NCBI GenBank assembly: GCA_040766325.1
Contig: JAXGQR010000005.1
Coordinates: forward strand, 124,001 to 188,000
DNA: 64,000 nucleotides
Reading direction: 5' to 3'
Source of the DNA: Dehalobacterium sp040766325
Lineage (GTDB): Bacteria > Bacillota > Dehalobacteriia > Dehalobacteriales > Dehalobacteriaceae
Below, piece after piece: positions 1 to 9,051 of this stretch. A program made the position numbers and the translations under genes. The notes beneath the pieces are model-generated. The model saw only the letters and a program-made list of their open reading frames with translations, made no database searches and was not told the DNA's origin. The number at the start of each line of letters is the position of its first letter. The first letter of the stretch is position 1.

Positions 1-1
1 A

Positions 2-163
2 CAATCTATGCAACCTAATGTAGGAATTTTGGCCATGCATCAGGAAAAAATTGTTATGGTACGTCAAGGCAATATCTTAGGATCATCTTTTCATCCTGAA
101 CTAGCAGATGATTTAAGGGTTTATCTTTATTTTAAGCAAATGATAAAAGATGCTAAAAAATAA
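2..163 (+). CDS. pdxT: Glutaminase subunit of pyridoxal 5'-phosphate synthase, C-terminal fragment
   Basis: Only the last 53 codons lie in the window; the gene begins upstream. The peptide carries the conserved C-terminal PdxT stretch around VRQGN and SSFHPEL, in which the His and Glu belong to the class I glutamine amidotransferase catalytic triad. PdxT releases ammonia from glutamine for PdxS, which builds pyridoxal phosphate from ribose 5-phosphate and glyceraldehyde 3-phosphate. A terminator follows at once, so it ends its transcription unit before serS. pdxS would be expected just upstream, outside the window. Confidence 0.85.
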   Translation, partial: QSMQPNVGILAMHQEKIVMVRQGNILGSSFHPELADDLRVYLYFKQMIKDAKK

Positions 164-172
164 AGAATTTTC

Positions 173-208
173 TAAGCTTTTGTCTCGAGGAGCAGAAGCT
201 TATTTTTA
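173..208 (+). terminator. Rho-independent terminator after pdxT
   Basis: A 10-bp stem (TAAGCTTTTG pairing with CAGAAGCTTA, one G-U pair) with a 10-base loop is followed by a short T-run. It separates pdxT from serS. Confidence 0.75.
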
Positions 209-273
209 TATATAATAAATAATATTTCTATTATATGGGAAAAATGTAAAAGAGGGAAGGGAGGCAGTTTACA

Positions 274-1545
274 TTGTTAGATTTAAAATTTGTTCGTAGT
301 AATCCGGAAAAGGTCGAGGAAGCCTTAAAAAATCGGGGGGGCAAAATCAATCTGGATTCATTTCTAAATATGGATGAGGAACGACGGGAACTATTAGGAA
401 AAGTGGAACAAATGAAAGCCGAAAGAAACGCGGTTTCTCAGGAGATTGGCAAGGCCAAAAAAGCCGGTTTGCCCGCCGAAGAAAAGGTCTTGGAAATGCG
501 TCAATTAGGCGATGAAATTAAAAGAATGGATGATCGCTTGAGAGAGTTGGAAGCGGGCATCCAACAAGAACTCCTTACTATTCCAAATATTCCTCATGAA
601 TCGGTTCCTGTGGGTTTAACTGAAGAGGAAAATCAAGAAATCAGAAAATGGGGTGAAGTCCCCAAATTTGTCTTTGAACCGAAACCTCATTGGGAAATCG
701 GAGAAAAGCTGGGAATATTGGATTTTGAAAGAGGAGCCAAGGTTACCGGAGCGAGATTTACTTTTTATAAAGGGCTGGGAGCTCGTTTGGAAAGGGCTTT
801 GGTCAACTTCTTTTTAGATTTACATACAGAAAAGCATCCATATACGGAGGTTTTTCCTCCCTTTATGGTGCATCGGGATAGTATGATCGGAACAGGGCAA
901 TTGCCCAAATTTGAGGAAGAAGCTTTTAAAGTTGAAAAAACCGATTATTATTTGATTCCTACTGCCGAGGTACCGGTAACGAATTTATATCGGGAAGAAA
1001 TATTAGATGGGGCTACTTTACCTATTAATCATTGTGCTTATAGTGCCTGTTTCCGCGCTGAGGCAGGAGCAGCAGGACGGGATACCCGGGGATTAATTCG
1101 TCAACATCAATTTAACAAGGTAGAACTTGTCAAATTTTCTTTACCGGAAACCTCTTACGACGAATTAGAAAAGTTAACTAATGATGCGGAGGATGTGCTA
1201 AAAGCTTTAGGACTTGCATATCGGGTAGTGTGTTTATCTACGGGGGATTTGGGTTTTTCTTCCGCCAAAACATATGATTTAGAAGTATGGCTGCCCAGCT
1301 TTAATTGTTATCGAGAGATTTCCTCATGTAGTAACTTTGAAGACTATCAGGCACGCCGCGCCAATATTCGTTTTCGTCGGGATGCAAAAAGCAAGCCGGA
1401 ATTTGTCCATACTTTAAACGGGTCCGGGGTGGCGATTGGAAGGACAGTTGCCGCAATTTTAGAAAATTATCAGCAAGAGGACGGCAGTGTCTTGATTCCT
1501 GAGGTTTTACAGAAATACATGGGTGGGCATAAGGTAATTAAATAA
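274..1545 (+). CDS. serS: Seryl-tRNA synthetase
   Basis: Charges tRNA-Ser (and tRNA-Sec) with serine in the cytosol. It is 423 residues, the usual bacterial length. Residues about 27-105 form the charged helical arm (antiparallel coiled coil) that binds the long variable arm of tRNA-Ser. The class II catalytic core follows, with motif 2 around residue 258 (FRAEAGAAGRDTRG) and motif 3 around residue 383 (GSGVAIGRT). The start is a TTG, chosen because a GGGAGG-type ribosome binding site lies about 10 bases upstream and the MLDLKFVR N-terminus is typical of the family. It stands next to several tRNA-Ser genes, so enzyme and substrate genes are grouped. Confidence 0.97.
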   Translation: MLDLKFVRSNPEKVEEALKNRGGKINLDSFLNMDEERRELLGKVEQMKAERNAVSQEIGKAKKAGLPAEEKVLEMRQLGDEIKRMDDRLRELEAGIQQELLTIPNIPHESVPVGLTEEENQEIRKWGEVPKFVFEPKPHWEIGEKLGILDFERGAKVTGARFTFYKGLGARLERALVNFFLDLHTEKHPYTEVFPPFMVHRDSMIGTGQLPKFEEEAFKVEKTDYYLIPTAEVPVTNLYREEILDGATLPINHCAYSACFRAEAGAAGRDTRGLIRQHQFNKVELVKFSLPETSYDELEKLTNDAEDVLKALGLAYRVVCLSTGDLGFSSAKTYDLEVWLPSFNCYREISSCSNFEDYQARRANIRFRRDAKSKPEFVHTLNGSGVAIGRTVAAILENYQQEDGSVLIPEVLQKYMGGHKVIK

Positions 1546-1572
1546 TTTATAATTTTTCTTCCTCTGATGTTA

Positions 1573-1604
1573 TTGACTGAAAGAGTCCAATATGTTATTA
1601 TAAT
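1573..1604 (+). promoter_or_regulatory. Sigma-A type promoter for the tRNA-Arg(TCG) gene
   Basis: TTGACT is followed after 17 bases by TATTAT, which overlaps a perfect TATAAT three bases further on. It ends about 15 bases before the first tRNA. Confidence 0.6.
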
Positions 1605-1618
1605 AAGGCTGTTGATGC

Positions 1619-1695
1619 GCGCCCATAGCTCAGCTGGATAGAGTGACAGACTTCGAATCTGGAGGTCGCAGGTTCGAATCCTGCTGGGCGCGCCA
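1619..1695 (+). tRNA. tRNA-Arg(TCG)
   Basis: The acceptor stem GCGCCCA pairs with TGGGCGC. The anticodon loop is CTTCGAA (anticodon TCG, reads CGA), the T-loop is GGTTCGAATCC, and CCA is encoded. The first anticodon-stem pair is an A-G mismatch. Confidence 0.9.
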
Positions 1696-1734
1696 TGATC
1701 TATCTTTTTGATATTGCGGATGAAATTACGCCAA

Positions 1735-1763
1735 TTGACAATGAAAAATGACTGTGTTATAGT
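1735..1763 (+). promoter_or_regulatory. Sigma-A type promoter for the tRNA-Ser/Arg cluster
   Basis: TTGACA, 17 bases, TATAGT: a near-consensus promoter 35 bases before tRNA-Ser(TGA). It probably drives the four tRNAs that follow at short spacing. Confidence 0.7.
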
Positions 1764-1798
1764 ATAAGATGTACCCTTTGTCCGGGTTTACCCGGCGT

Positions 1799-1888
1799 GG
1801 AGGGGTGTCTGAGCGGTTTAAGGAGGCGGTCTTGAAAACCGTTGAGCCTGCAAGGGTTCCGTGGGTTCGAATCCCACCCCCTCCGCCA
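1799..1888 (+). tRNA. tRNA-Ser(TGA)
   Basis: Class II tRNA with a long variable arm. The acceptor GGAGGGG pairs with CCCCTCC, the anticodon loop is CTTGAAA (anticodon TGA), and CCA is encoded. Confidence 0.95.
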
Positions 1889-1928
1889 ATTACAAGAGGC
1901 AAGAGGTTTAGAAGCAAGAAAAAGATCC

Positions 1929-2022
1929 GGAGAGATGGCCGAGTTGGCCGAAGGCGCTCGCCTGCTAAGCGAGTATACGGGCAAAACCTGTATCGCGGGT
2001 TCGAATCCCGCTCTCTCCGCCA
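1929..2022 (+). tRNA. tRNA-Ser(GCT)
   Basis: Class II tRNA. The acceptor GGAGAGA pairs with TCTCTCC, the anticodon loop CTGCTAA sits in a CTCGC/GCGAG stem, the variable arm is long, and CCA is encoded. It reads AGC/AGT. Confidence 0.95.
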
Positions 2023-2027
2023 TATAT

Positions 2028-2104
2028 GCGCCCGTAGCTCAGCTGGATAGAGTGTTTGACTACGAATCAAAAGGTCGTGAGTTCGAATCTCGCCGGGCGC
2101 ACCA
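2028..2104 (+). tRNA. tRNA-Arg(ACG)
   Basis: The acceptor GCGCCCG pairs with CGGGCGC and the anticodon loop is CTACGAA (anticodon ACG). The wobble A34 is the expected substrate of TadA, whose gene follows about 160 bases downstream. CCA is encoded. Confidence 0.95.
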
Positions 2105-2156
2105 TTTTACTAAGGCTTTCGTCTATTATCCGGCGTAAGCCGATTTTAATTAAAAC

Positions 2157-2233
2157 GCGCCCGTAGCTCAGGCGGATAGAGCAGCGGTTTCCTAAACCGC
2201 GTGCCGGTGGTTCGAGTCCTCCCGGGCGCGCCA
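2157..2233 (+). tRNA. tRNA-Arg(CCT)
   Basis: The acceptor GCGCCCG pairs with CGGGCGC. The anticodon loop TTCCTAA sits in a GCGGT/ACCGC stem (anticodon CCT, reads AGG). CCA is encoded. Confidence 0.95.
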
Positions 2234-2261
2234 GTTTGTTTTTTATGTTAATGGTGAAAAT

Positions 2262-2708
2262 ATGTTTAATGTTCTTTATATGAAAGAAGCATTACGAGAA
2301 GCAGAAAAGGCTTATGAAAAAGGAGAAGTCCCTGTTGGGGCTGTGATTGTTTATAGAGACAGAATCATTGCCCGGGCTCATAATCTGAAAGAGGAAAAAC
2401 AAGATCCCACTTCCCATGCGGAGATCTTAGCCATAAAAGATGCTGCCCAATATTTGAAAAGTTGGCGCTTAAAAGGTACCACGATTTATGTTACCTTGGA
2501 ACCTTGTCCCATGTGTGCCGGGGCGTTGGTGCAGGCGCGGGTGGATACCTTGGTTTTTGGTGCTTGGGATGGCAAGGCAGGGGCAGCAGGCACTTTGATG
2601 AATATTACTAATTTCCCTAAGTTTAACCATCAACTGGAGGTCTTTGGAGGGATAGAGGAAGAAGCTTGCAGGGATCTGATGCAGCGATTTTTTAATCAAC
2701 GAAGATAG
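2262..2708 (+). CDS. tadA: tRNA-specific adenosine deaminase
   Basis: Deaminates A34 of tRNA-Arg(ACG) to inosine so that one tRNA reads CGU, CGC and CGA. It has 148 residues in a single cytidine-deaminase fold. The zinc site is visible as SHAEI (His and catalytic Glu near residues 52-54) and PCPMC (near residues 82-86). The N-terminus MKEALREAEKAYEKGEVPVG is typical, so translation may start at the second ATG at 2280 rather than at 2262. Neither start has a strong ribosome binding site. Its substrate tRNA gene lies just upstream and tRNA-Ser(CGA) follows. Confidence 0.95.
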   Translation: MFNVLYMKEALREAEKAYEKGEVPVGAVIVYRDRIIARAHNLKEEKQDPTSHAEILAIKDAAQYLKSWRLKGTTIYVTLEPCPMCAGALVQARVDTLVFGAWDGKAGAAGTLMNITNFPKFNHQLEVFGGIEEEACRDLMQRFFNQRR

Positions 2709-2732
2709 AATTAAAAAGAAAATTATTTTTAT

Positions 2733-2821
2733 GGAGAGGTATCGAAGTGGTCATAACGGGGCTGACTCGAAATCAGTTTGTCGGAAACGGCACGCGGGTT
2801 CGAATCCCGCCCTCTCCGCCA
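2733..2821 (+). tRNA. tRNA-Ser(CGA)
   Basis: Class II tRNA. The acceptor GGAGAGG pairs with CCTCTCC, the anticodon loop is CTCGAAA (anticodon CGA), the variable arm is long, and CCA is encoded. It marks the left border of the accessory region. Confidence 0.95.
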
Positions 2822-2824
2822 ATA

Positions 2825-2857
2825 AAGCCTATAAACGCCGATGTTTATAGGCTTTTA
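2825..2857 (+). terminator. Terminator after tRNA-Ser(CGA)
   Basis: Perfect 12-bp stem (AAGCCTATAAAC / GTTTATAGGCTT) with a 6-base loop and a short T-run. Confidence 0.75.
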
Positions 2858-2985
2858 CCTTTCATATTGTTTTTTAATACTGTTAGTTTTTTGCCTTTGT
2901 CGCTCCAACCAATTGAAAAATGAAGCAAATATGATATTATTATTGCAAGGTGTTTCAGATAAAAAATAAAGGAGTATTACACATC

Positions 2986-4875
2986 ATGGAAAATCAAATT
3001 AAGTATACCTACAAACCCCATCTAATTACTCGTCAAAAAGAATTAGAACAGGCATTTTTAAGGGAATTTGAGGCTGACAACTATACACTGGACAATCCTT
3101 TGGTAAAATTAAATCCTTATGAAATATGCCCTCTTACCGCAATGGTTTTATTTAGAACCCCCATGCCCACCGAGGTAACTATCACTGTAAAGGGGAAAGA
3201 AGCAGCCGGTAATATCACACATACTTTTCCTGCTAACAAGGAACATATCCTACCTATTTACGGCTTATATGCCGGTTATGACAATTCTGTAGAAATTTAT
3301 CTTGCTAACGGTAAGAGAAATACCATTACCATTACAACGGAACCACTTCATCCTGAGGTTGTACCGGCAACATCTATTCAAACTACACCGGAATATTTCG
3401 GTCAAAACCTGATGTTCTTGACTTCCGCAACCTCCCGTACTATGGCTGTTGGTATCGACTATGCCGGAGAAGTACGCTGGTACACAAATATTGCTTTATC
3501 CTTTGACATGAAACGTTTGCCCAACGGACATATCTTAGTTGGCACAGAACGCTTGGTTAAGATGCCTTATTTCACCTCAGGACTTTATGAAATGGCCTTT
3601 AGCGGTAAGATCTTTAAAGAATATCGTATTCCCAGTGGATATCACCATGATCAATTTTATATGGAAGACGGGAATATTCTCGTGCTCACCCTGGATGCTC
3701 ATTCATCAACGGTGGAAGATATGTGTGTGCTCATCGATCCTAAAACAGGTAATATCCTAAAAACATGGGATTATAAAACCGTATTACCTCAGGATGTTGC
3801 CGGGTCGGGCAGTCAGGACGAACACGATTGGTTCCACAATAATGCGGTTTGGTATGATAAAAAAACCAATAGCCTTACCTTGTCCGGACGCCATCAGGAT
3901 GCGGTGATTAATATTGATTATGATACCGGTAAACTGAATTGGATTATCGGGGATCCGGAAGGCTGGCCTCAGGAGATGGTGGACAAGTACTTCTTCACTC
4001 CGATTGGTGATGACTTTGAATGGCAATATGAGCAGCATGCTTGTATCGTGTTGCCTGACGGAGATATTATGCTCCTGGATAATGGGCATTTCCGTTCCAA
4101 AATCAAAGAAAATTACCTTCCCAATCGGGATAACTATACACGGGGCGTTCGTTACCGAATAGACACGGAAAAGATGACGATTGAACAAGTTTGGCAATAC
4201 GGAAAAGAACGAGGTGCTGAATTCTTTTCCCCATATATCTGTAATGTAGAATACTACGATGAGGGCCATTATATGGTTCATTCCGGCGGTATCGGTTTTG
4301 AAAACGGTGAACCTTGTGAAGGCATGGCCGTAATTAAAGCCACCCAACCGGAATTTAAGGACAGTAAATTTGAATTTAGATCCATTACTGTAGAACTGAT
4401 CGATGATGAAGTTGTTTATGAGATGCAAATCATGGGTAACTACTATCGAGCCGAAAAGCTTACTTTATATCATGCACAGGAAGTTGCTGAATTAGGAGCC
4501 GGGCAGATTCTGGGTTCCCTCATCGATACCCTAAGAACAAAAATGAAGATCAAAGCTACTGAAACGGGAGAACTGGTACCGGAGCATTATCAAGCTAACA
4601 TCGTAGAAGAAGAAGATCGCTTTAACTTTAATGCCATCTTTGAAACCGGTGAAATGGCACAACTGCTTCTAATTAGTGAAGAGGGAGAAACTTTACGTTA
4701 CCCCATCAACACGGTACCCCAGTTGTTCCAGGCTATGTGTGTGGGAACCTTCCAAAAGGAAGATCCCCGCAATGTAGATACCTTTATTAATAAAACTGGT
4801 TTATCCGGAAAATATCAGGTAAAACTGGTTGCTGACGAAAAGATTTTCGAAACCGGTGTAACCATTACAGCCTAA
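2986..4875 (+). CDS. assT: Arylsulfate sulfotransferase (AssT family), cytosolic
   Basis: Transfers sulfate from one phenolic sulfate ester to another phenol without PAPS. It has about 629 residues from the ATG at 2986, which follows a GGAG site 11 bases upstream. An ATG at 2950 in frame has no such site. An N-terminal beta domain (about residues 30-130) precedes the six-bladed beta-propeller core. Histidines typical of the AssT active site are seen in GYHHDQ, DWFHNNAV, SGRHQDAV and YEQHACIVLPDG, with DNGHFRS nearby. No signal peptide is visible, unlike the periplasmic enzymes of enterobacteria, so it probably acts inside the cell. It stands alone between two terminators with no DsbA-like partner nearby. 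The natural acceptor cannot be told from sequence. Confidence 0.85.
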   Translation: MENQIKYTYKPHLITRQKELEQAFLREFEADNYTLDNPLVKLNPYEICPLTAMVLFRTPMPTEVTITVKGKEAAGNITHTFPANKEHILPIYGLYAGYDNSVEIYLANGKRNTITITTEPLHPEVVPATSIQTTPEYFGQNLMFLTSATSRTMAVGIDYAGEVRWYTNIALSFDMKRLPNGHILVGTERLVKMPYFTSGLYEMAFSGKIFKEYRIPSGYHHDQFYMEDGNILVLTLDAHSSTVEDMCVLIDPKTGNILKTWDYKTVLPQDVAGSGSQDEHDWFHNNAVWYDKKTNSLTLSGRHQDAVINIDYDTGKLNWIIGDPEGWPQEMVDKYFFTPIGDDFEWQYEQHACIVLPDGDIMLLDNGHFRSKIKENYLPNRDNYTRGVRYRIDTEKMTIEQVWQYGKERGAEFFSPYICNVEYYDEGHYMVHSGGIGFENGEPCEGMAVIKATQPEFKDSKFEFRSITVELIDDEVVYEMQIMGNYYRAEKLTLYHAQEVAELGAGQILGSLIDTLRTKMKIKATETGELVPEHYQANIVEEEDRFNFNAIFETGEMAQLLLISEEGETLRYPINTVPQLFQAMCVGTFQKEDPRNVDTFINKTGLSGKYQVKLVADEKIFETGVTITA

Positions 4876-4894
4876 ATAAAAAATTGCCCCAAAG

Positions 4895-4937
4895 AAGCCC
4901 CCATCGCAGGATCAAAAAACTACGATGGGGGCTTTAA
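4895..4937 (+). terminator. Strong terminator after assT
   Basis: Perfect 12-bp stem (AAGCCCCCATCG / CGATGGGGGCTT) with a 16-base loop. The T-run is weak. The following 230 bases up to yjbQ hold nothing I recognise. Confidence 0.7.
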
Positions 4938-5170
4938 AGTGCCAAGGGGACGGAGTTGTTGACAACATCTTCTTACATACAATTTACGTTAATGTCATAA
5001 ACCACTTCAGACTGTGTGAAAATTCTCAAAATCTGCAGGAATCGAGGCAACAGAATTCGAAGATATAAGATGATGATTGTAATGATTGAATACTCACCTG
5101 TTTCCGAAGGTATTTTTGACGGACTATAAAAGGATAAATTTATACAATGAATAAAGAGGTGCGTTAGAAA

Positions 5171-5566
5171 ATGGACTATACCATAAAAACCACAAAAGCC
5201 CAGGAATTCATAGACATTACACATTTAGTTAAAGAAGAATTAAGGAAGGATCAGACAGAGGAAGGAATAGTGGTCGTATTTGTGCCTCACACAACAGCCG
5301 GCATCACTATAAATGAAAATGCCGACCCGGATGTGGTCTATGATATCCTGTCAATATTTAACAAATTAATTCCGGTACATAACGGATATCGCCATGCTGA
5401 AGGCAATTCTCACGCACACATCAAAGCATCTCTTCTTGGTTCTTCTGTGACGGTAATAATTAAAAAAGGTAAATTAAAACTAGGTACCTGGCAGGGAATT
5501 TATTTCTGTGAGTTTGATGGCCCTAGGACCAGGAACATCAGTATCAAAATAATAAAAAACAGGTAA
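5171..5566 (+). CDS. yjbQ: YjbQ/UPF0047 family protein
   Basis: Single-domain protein of 131 residues and standard family length. Conserved features are PHTTAGITINENADP (about residues 38-52), HAEGNSHAHIKASLLG (about residues 76-91, with the His cluster thought to bind metal) and WQGIYFCEFDGPRTR (about residues 109-123). Members have been linked to weak thiamine phosphate synthase activity, but their cellular role is unsettled. GAGGTG lies 10 bases before the ATG. A diverged remnant of a second copy of the 3' end is fused to the end of eamA at 10,805. Confidence 0.9.
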   Translation: MDYTIKTTKAQEFIDITHLVKEELRKDQTEEGIVVVFVPHTTAGITINENADPDVVYDILSIFNKLIPVHNGYRHAEGNSHAHIKASLLGSSVTVIIKKGKLKLGTWQGIYFCEFDGPRTRNISIKIIKNR

Positions 5567-5751
5567 GTATTGAAGGGTAAGTAAGGGGGCATTTTAAGAT
5601 CGGCTTTTTCGCAGATCCTAAACCGTCCCTTATGCTTTTTATTAGGAATTATTCGCAGATAAAAGGAATTAATGAAGGAAATGCTCATATTTTGCAGAAG
5701 TAAGAAAGAAGATTTGTAACCAATGATTTCCAAAGATGTTAGGAGAATATC

Positions 5752-8700
5752 ATGACTCGAATTGTTTATGGATTATATGAGCAAATCCTAAATACGATTA
5801 TTAACGAGCATCTTAGTAAAATTGATCATGAGCTGATGATGAAGGATACAGAAAAAATAGGTTCTGCCGAATCTTCCAAGATACTCTCAGATTATCTACA
5901 GGGCATTTTAAGAGAAGTATTTAATTATATTGATGACAAAGATACTGCCGTAAAAGACCGGATAGATTTTTGCAACAGCATTCTCATCCATATTGCGGCA
6001 TGCATTGAAAAAGGCAGTTTTGGTTTTAAACATGATCCTGTAATATTACAAAGGGTCAAAGGTTTTTTAATTAAGCAGGATGGAGAAATGCTCCTTTCCT
6101 TAATAGATAAAAGAATTCCCCGGTATGCACCAATGATAAACGGGGAAAAAATTATCAGGCCGGAAACGTCCCTGAGAGAGAATTCTCTTTTTACCGGGGC
6201 TCTTCATGAACCCAGCATGGTTTCGGAACTAAAAAAAGAAATACTTACCTCGGACCGGATTGACGTTCTTGTTTCTTTTATTAAATGGAGCGGTCTCCGG
6301 TTGATTATCGAAGAGCTAAAGGAGTTTACCATTAATGGGGGAAAGCTCCGGGTGATTACCACATCCTATCTGGGTGCCACCGATTATAAAGCCATCGAAA
6401 AATTGAGCCAACTTCCCAATACAGAAATCCACATATCTTATGATACGGAAAGAACCCGGCTCCATGCCAAAACCTATGTATTTTGGCGGGATACGGGATT
6501 TAGCACCGTTTATATTGGGTCTTCAAATGTGTCCGAGTCTGCCATGACCAGCGGACTGGAGTGGAATATTAAACTTTCTCAATATGACTCTGGGGACATT
6601 TTGGAGAAAATTCGTGCTACCTTTGAGGGTTACTGGAACAACCCCGAGTTTGTTCCTTTTGTTTCGGGAATAGATAAAGAACGTCTGAGAAAAGCCTTAA
6701 GATCGGAACGAAAAGGGAGTAACGAGGAAGAGCAGAAATTTTCCTTTCTTTTTGATATTAAACCCTATTATTATCAGCAGGAAATACTAGATAAGCTGCA
6801 GGCAGAAAGGGAAATCCACGGCTCTTTTAAGAATCTGGTAGTAGCTGCCACAGGCACAGGCAAAACGGTAATTGTCGCCTTTGATTATCGGGATTTTAGA
6901 AGAAAGAATCCCGGAAAATCCAATCGGCTTCTATTTGTTGCGCACCGAAAGGAGATTTTGAATCAGAGTTTAGATTGCTTCCGGGGGATATTAAAAGACC
7001 TTAATTTTGGCGCCATGATGGTGGGGGGAGAAAGGCCGGAAAGTATTGATCACCTTTTTGTGTCTATTCAGTCATTTAACTCTCAAGAATTAATAGAACG
7101 CACTGCGCCGGATTTCTATGATTATATTGTGGTGGACGAATTCCATCACGCAGCAGCACCATCATATCAGGCACTTTTAGAATATTATCAGCCTAAGATT
7201 CTTTTGGGGTTAACAGCAACCCCGGAAAGGATGGACGGGGCAAGCATTTATCCTTACTTTAATGGAAGAGTGGCGGCGGAGATTCGTTTATTTGAAGCCA
7301 TTGAACGAAAGCTCTTAAGCCCCTTTCATTATTTTGGTGTTACCGATAGTGTGAACCTAAGTAATATCCGTTGGGAAAAAGGTAGGTATGATGAGAGCAG
7401 TCTGGAAAACGTCTATGTTTTTGAGCAGGTGATAGCGGAAAGACGGGTAGGACTTATCGTTGATGCAATTGACCGTTATGGCATAGAGAGGTCTCAGATA
7501 ACCGGTATTGGTTTTTGTGTTAGCAAAAAACATGCGCAATTTATGTCTGATACCTTTAACAAGCTGGCGATTCCATCTGAATTTTTGACGGCTGATTCTA
7601 GTCCTGAGATCCGAGATAATGTGAAAAGCCGTTTAGTAAACAAAGAAATTAACTTCGTTTTCGTTGTAGATATTTATAACGAAGGTGTTGATATTCCGGA
7701 AATTAATACGGTTCTTTTCCTGCGGCCGACAGAAAGTTTGACGGTATTTTTGCAGCAGCTGGGTCGGGGATTAAGACTCACGGAAGGAAAAGAGGCTCTC
7801 ACGGTACTGGATTTCGTAGGACAAGCCAGACAAGAATACTCTTTCTTTGAAGAAAAATTCCGGGCACTTTTATCCCGGAGCAGAAAAACAATTGAAGGGG
7901 AAATTAGGGCGGGTTTTATCAATGTACCTAAGGGCTGTTCCATCCAGCTGGAAAAAATGGCTCAGGAATATATTCTGGAAAATATTAAAAATGCCATTAA
8001 CAATAAGAAAAATCTCCTTAGGAAGCTCAAAGATCTAATTGAACGAAAAAATGAGCTGCAGGTGGAAGTACTTTTTACTCATTATCATGTGAATCCCCGA
8101 GATGTTTACGGGCGAAAATCAAATCGATTTACAGTTTCCGGGCTGGCTGTGCAAGGAGGTTTACTCAGAGGACTTGTCATTGATTCGGAACGAGAGAGCC
8201 AGATGGCTTTGGCCCTGGGGAGACTGTCATTTGCCAATTCCCGGCATTGGCTGAGTTTTCTGTTAAAGATACTCCCAGAACTTAAGGAGAAAAAGGGTAG
8301 CTTGGTGCAAAAGCTGTCCGGTGTAGAAAGAATTATGCTGACTATGTTTCATTACACCTTATGGGGAAAAGGCATCAAGGATTTAGGTGGTAGATTTAGG
8401 ACCATTGAGGAGGCCATATTTTGGGCACTGCAAAATGATTTAATTTATCGGGAGTTAATGGACCTTTTGGCCTATCAGTATAAGAAAATTGATTTTTTGG
8501 ACAAACCTTTGGAGAATATGGGTTTTGCATGTCCATTAGATCTCTACTGTGCCTATACCTTAGATCAGATTCTGGTGGCACTGGGTAGACATACGGAAGA
8601 AAAGAAAAGTCATTTTCAAGAAGGTGTGCTCTATCTAAAGGAAAAGCGCTTGGATGTTTTCTTTGTCACACTAAATAAGTCGGAGAAAGATTATTCACCC

Positions 8701-8994
8701 TCCACGATGTATCATGATTATTCCATAAACGAGGAGCTATTTCACTGGCAGTCTCAAGGGAGGACTACGATAGAATCTCCTACAGGGCAGAGATATATTA
8801 ATCAGCGGGGCAGTGGTGGAAATGTGCTATTTTTTGTTCGGGAGTATAATGAGGAAGCAAATTTGACATCCCCTTATATTTGTTTGGGTCTAGCTGATTA
8901 TCAGAATCATTATGGGTCCGCACCAGTGAGTATTGTGTGGAAGATGCGTGAGGCTATGCCGGGATTTGTGATGCAGAAGGCGGCGAAGGTGTGA
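5752..8994 (+). CDS. PLD-nuclease / superfamily 2 helicase fusion with DUF3427-type C-terminus
   Basis: A 1080-residue multidomain DNA-processing protein. About residues 140-300 form a phospholipase D-type nuclease domain with one HxK motif (HAKTYVF, near residue 238) and GSSNVSES (near 256). About residues 340-740 are an SF2 helicase: Walker A AATGTGKT near 366, DEFHHA near 462, GLTATPER, and the motif VI arginines in QQLGRGLR near 669. The remaining 340 residues match the DUF3427-type tail that follows such helicases. Proteins of this layout occur in mobile and defence loci, but their substrate is not settled. The single PLD half-site suggests dimeric nuclease action (inference). Downstream lie remnants of a DNA adenine methylase and a MazG-like gene, as in a decayed defence island. 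GGAGAA precedes the ATG. Confidence 0.85.
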   Translation: MTRIVYGLYEQILNTIINEHLSKIDHELMMKDTEKIGSAESSKILSDYLQGILREVFNYIDDKDTAVKDRIDFCNSILIHIAACIEKGSFGFKHDPVILQRVKGFLIKQDGEMLLSLIDKRIPRYAPMINGEKIIRPETSLRENSLFTGALHEPSMVSELKKEILTSDRIDVLVSFIKWSGLRLIIEELKEFTINGGKLRVITTSYLGATDYKAIEKLSQLPNTEIHISYDTERTRLHAKTYVFWRDTGFSTVYIGSSNVSESAMTSGLEWNIKLSQYDSGDILEKIRATFEGYWNNPEFVPFVSGIDKERLRKALRSERKGSNEEEQKFSFLFDIKPYYYQQEILDKLQAEREIHGSFKNLVVAATGTGKTVIVAFDYRDFRRKNPGKSNRLLFVAHRKEILNQSLDCFRGILKDLNFGAMMVGGERPESIDHLFVSIQSFNSQELIERTAPDFYDYIVVDEFHHAAAPSYQALLEYYQPKILLGLTATPERMDGASIYPYFNGRVAAEIRLFEAIERKLLSPFHYFGVTDSVNLSNIRWEKGRYDESSLENVYVFEQVIAERRVGLIVDAIDRYGIERSQITGIGFCVSKKHAQFMSDTFNKLAIPSEFLTADSSPEIRDNVKSRLVNKEINFVFVVDIYNEGVDIPEINTVLFLRPTESLTVFLQQLGRGLRLTEGKEALTVLDFVGQARQEYSFFEEKFRALLSRSRKTIEGEIRAGFINVPKGCSIQLEKMAQEYILENIKNAINNKKNLLRKLKDLIERKNELQVEVLFTHYHVNPRDVYGRKSNRFTVSGLAVQGGLLRGLVIDSERESQMALALGRLSFANSRHWLSFLLKILPELKEKKGSLVQKLSGVERIMLTMFHYTLWGKGIKDLGGRFRTIEEAIFWALQNDLIYRELMDLLAYQYKKIDFLDKPLENMGFACPLDLYCAYTLDQILVALGRHTEEKKSHFQEGVLYLKEKRLDVFFVTLNKSEKDYSPSTMYHDYSINEELFHWQSQGRTTIESPTGQRYINQRGSGGNVLFFVREYNEEANLTSPYICLGLADYQNHYGSAPVSIVWKMREAMPGFVMQKAAKV

Positions 8995-9051
8995 GGTGCT
9001 AAACAAGGATGTTAGTATGGGGATTATCGATGCATAGTGTTAGGCTAATAA

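Noticed and set aside
1726..2138. Several overlapping open frames of 88-114 codons on both strands
   Set aside because: They run across the tRNA gene cluster; the apparent peptides are translations of tRNA sequences.
4938..4965. GGGGACGG-type sequence after the assT terminator, reminiscent of REP-like elements
   Set aside because: Only one copy was seen in the window and no paired palindrome, so a repeat element cannot be supported.
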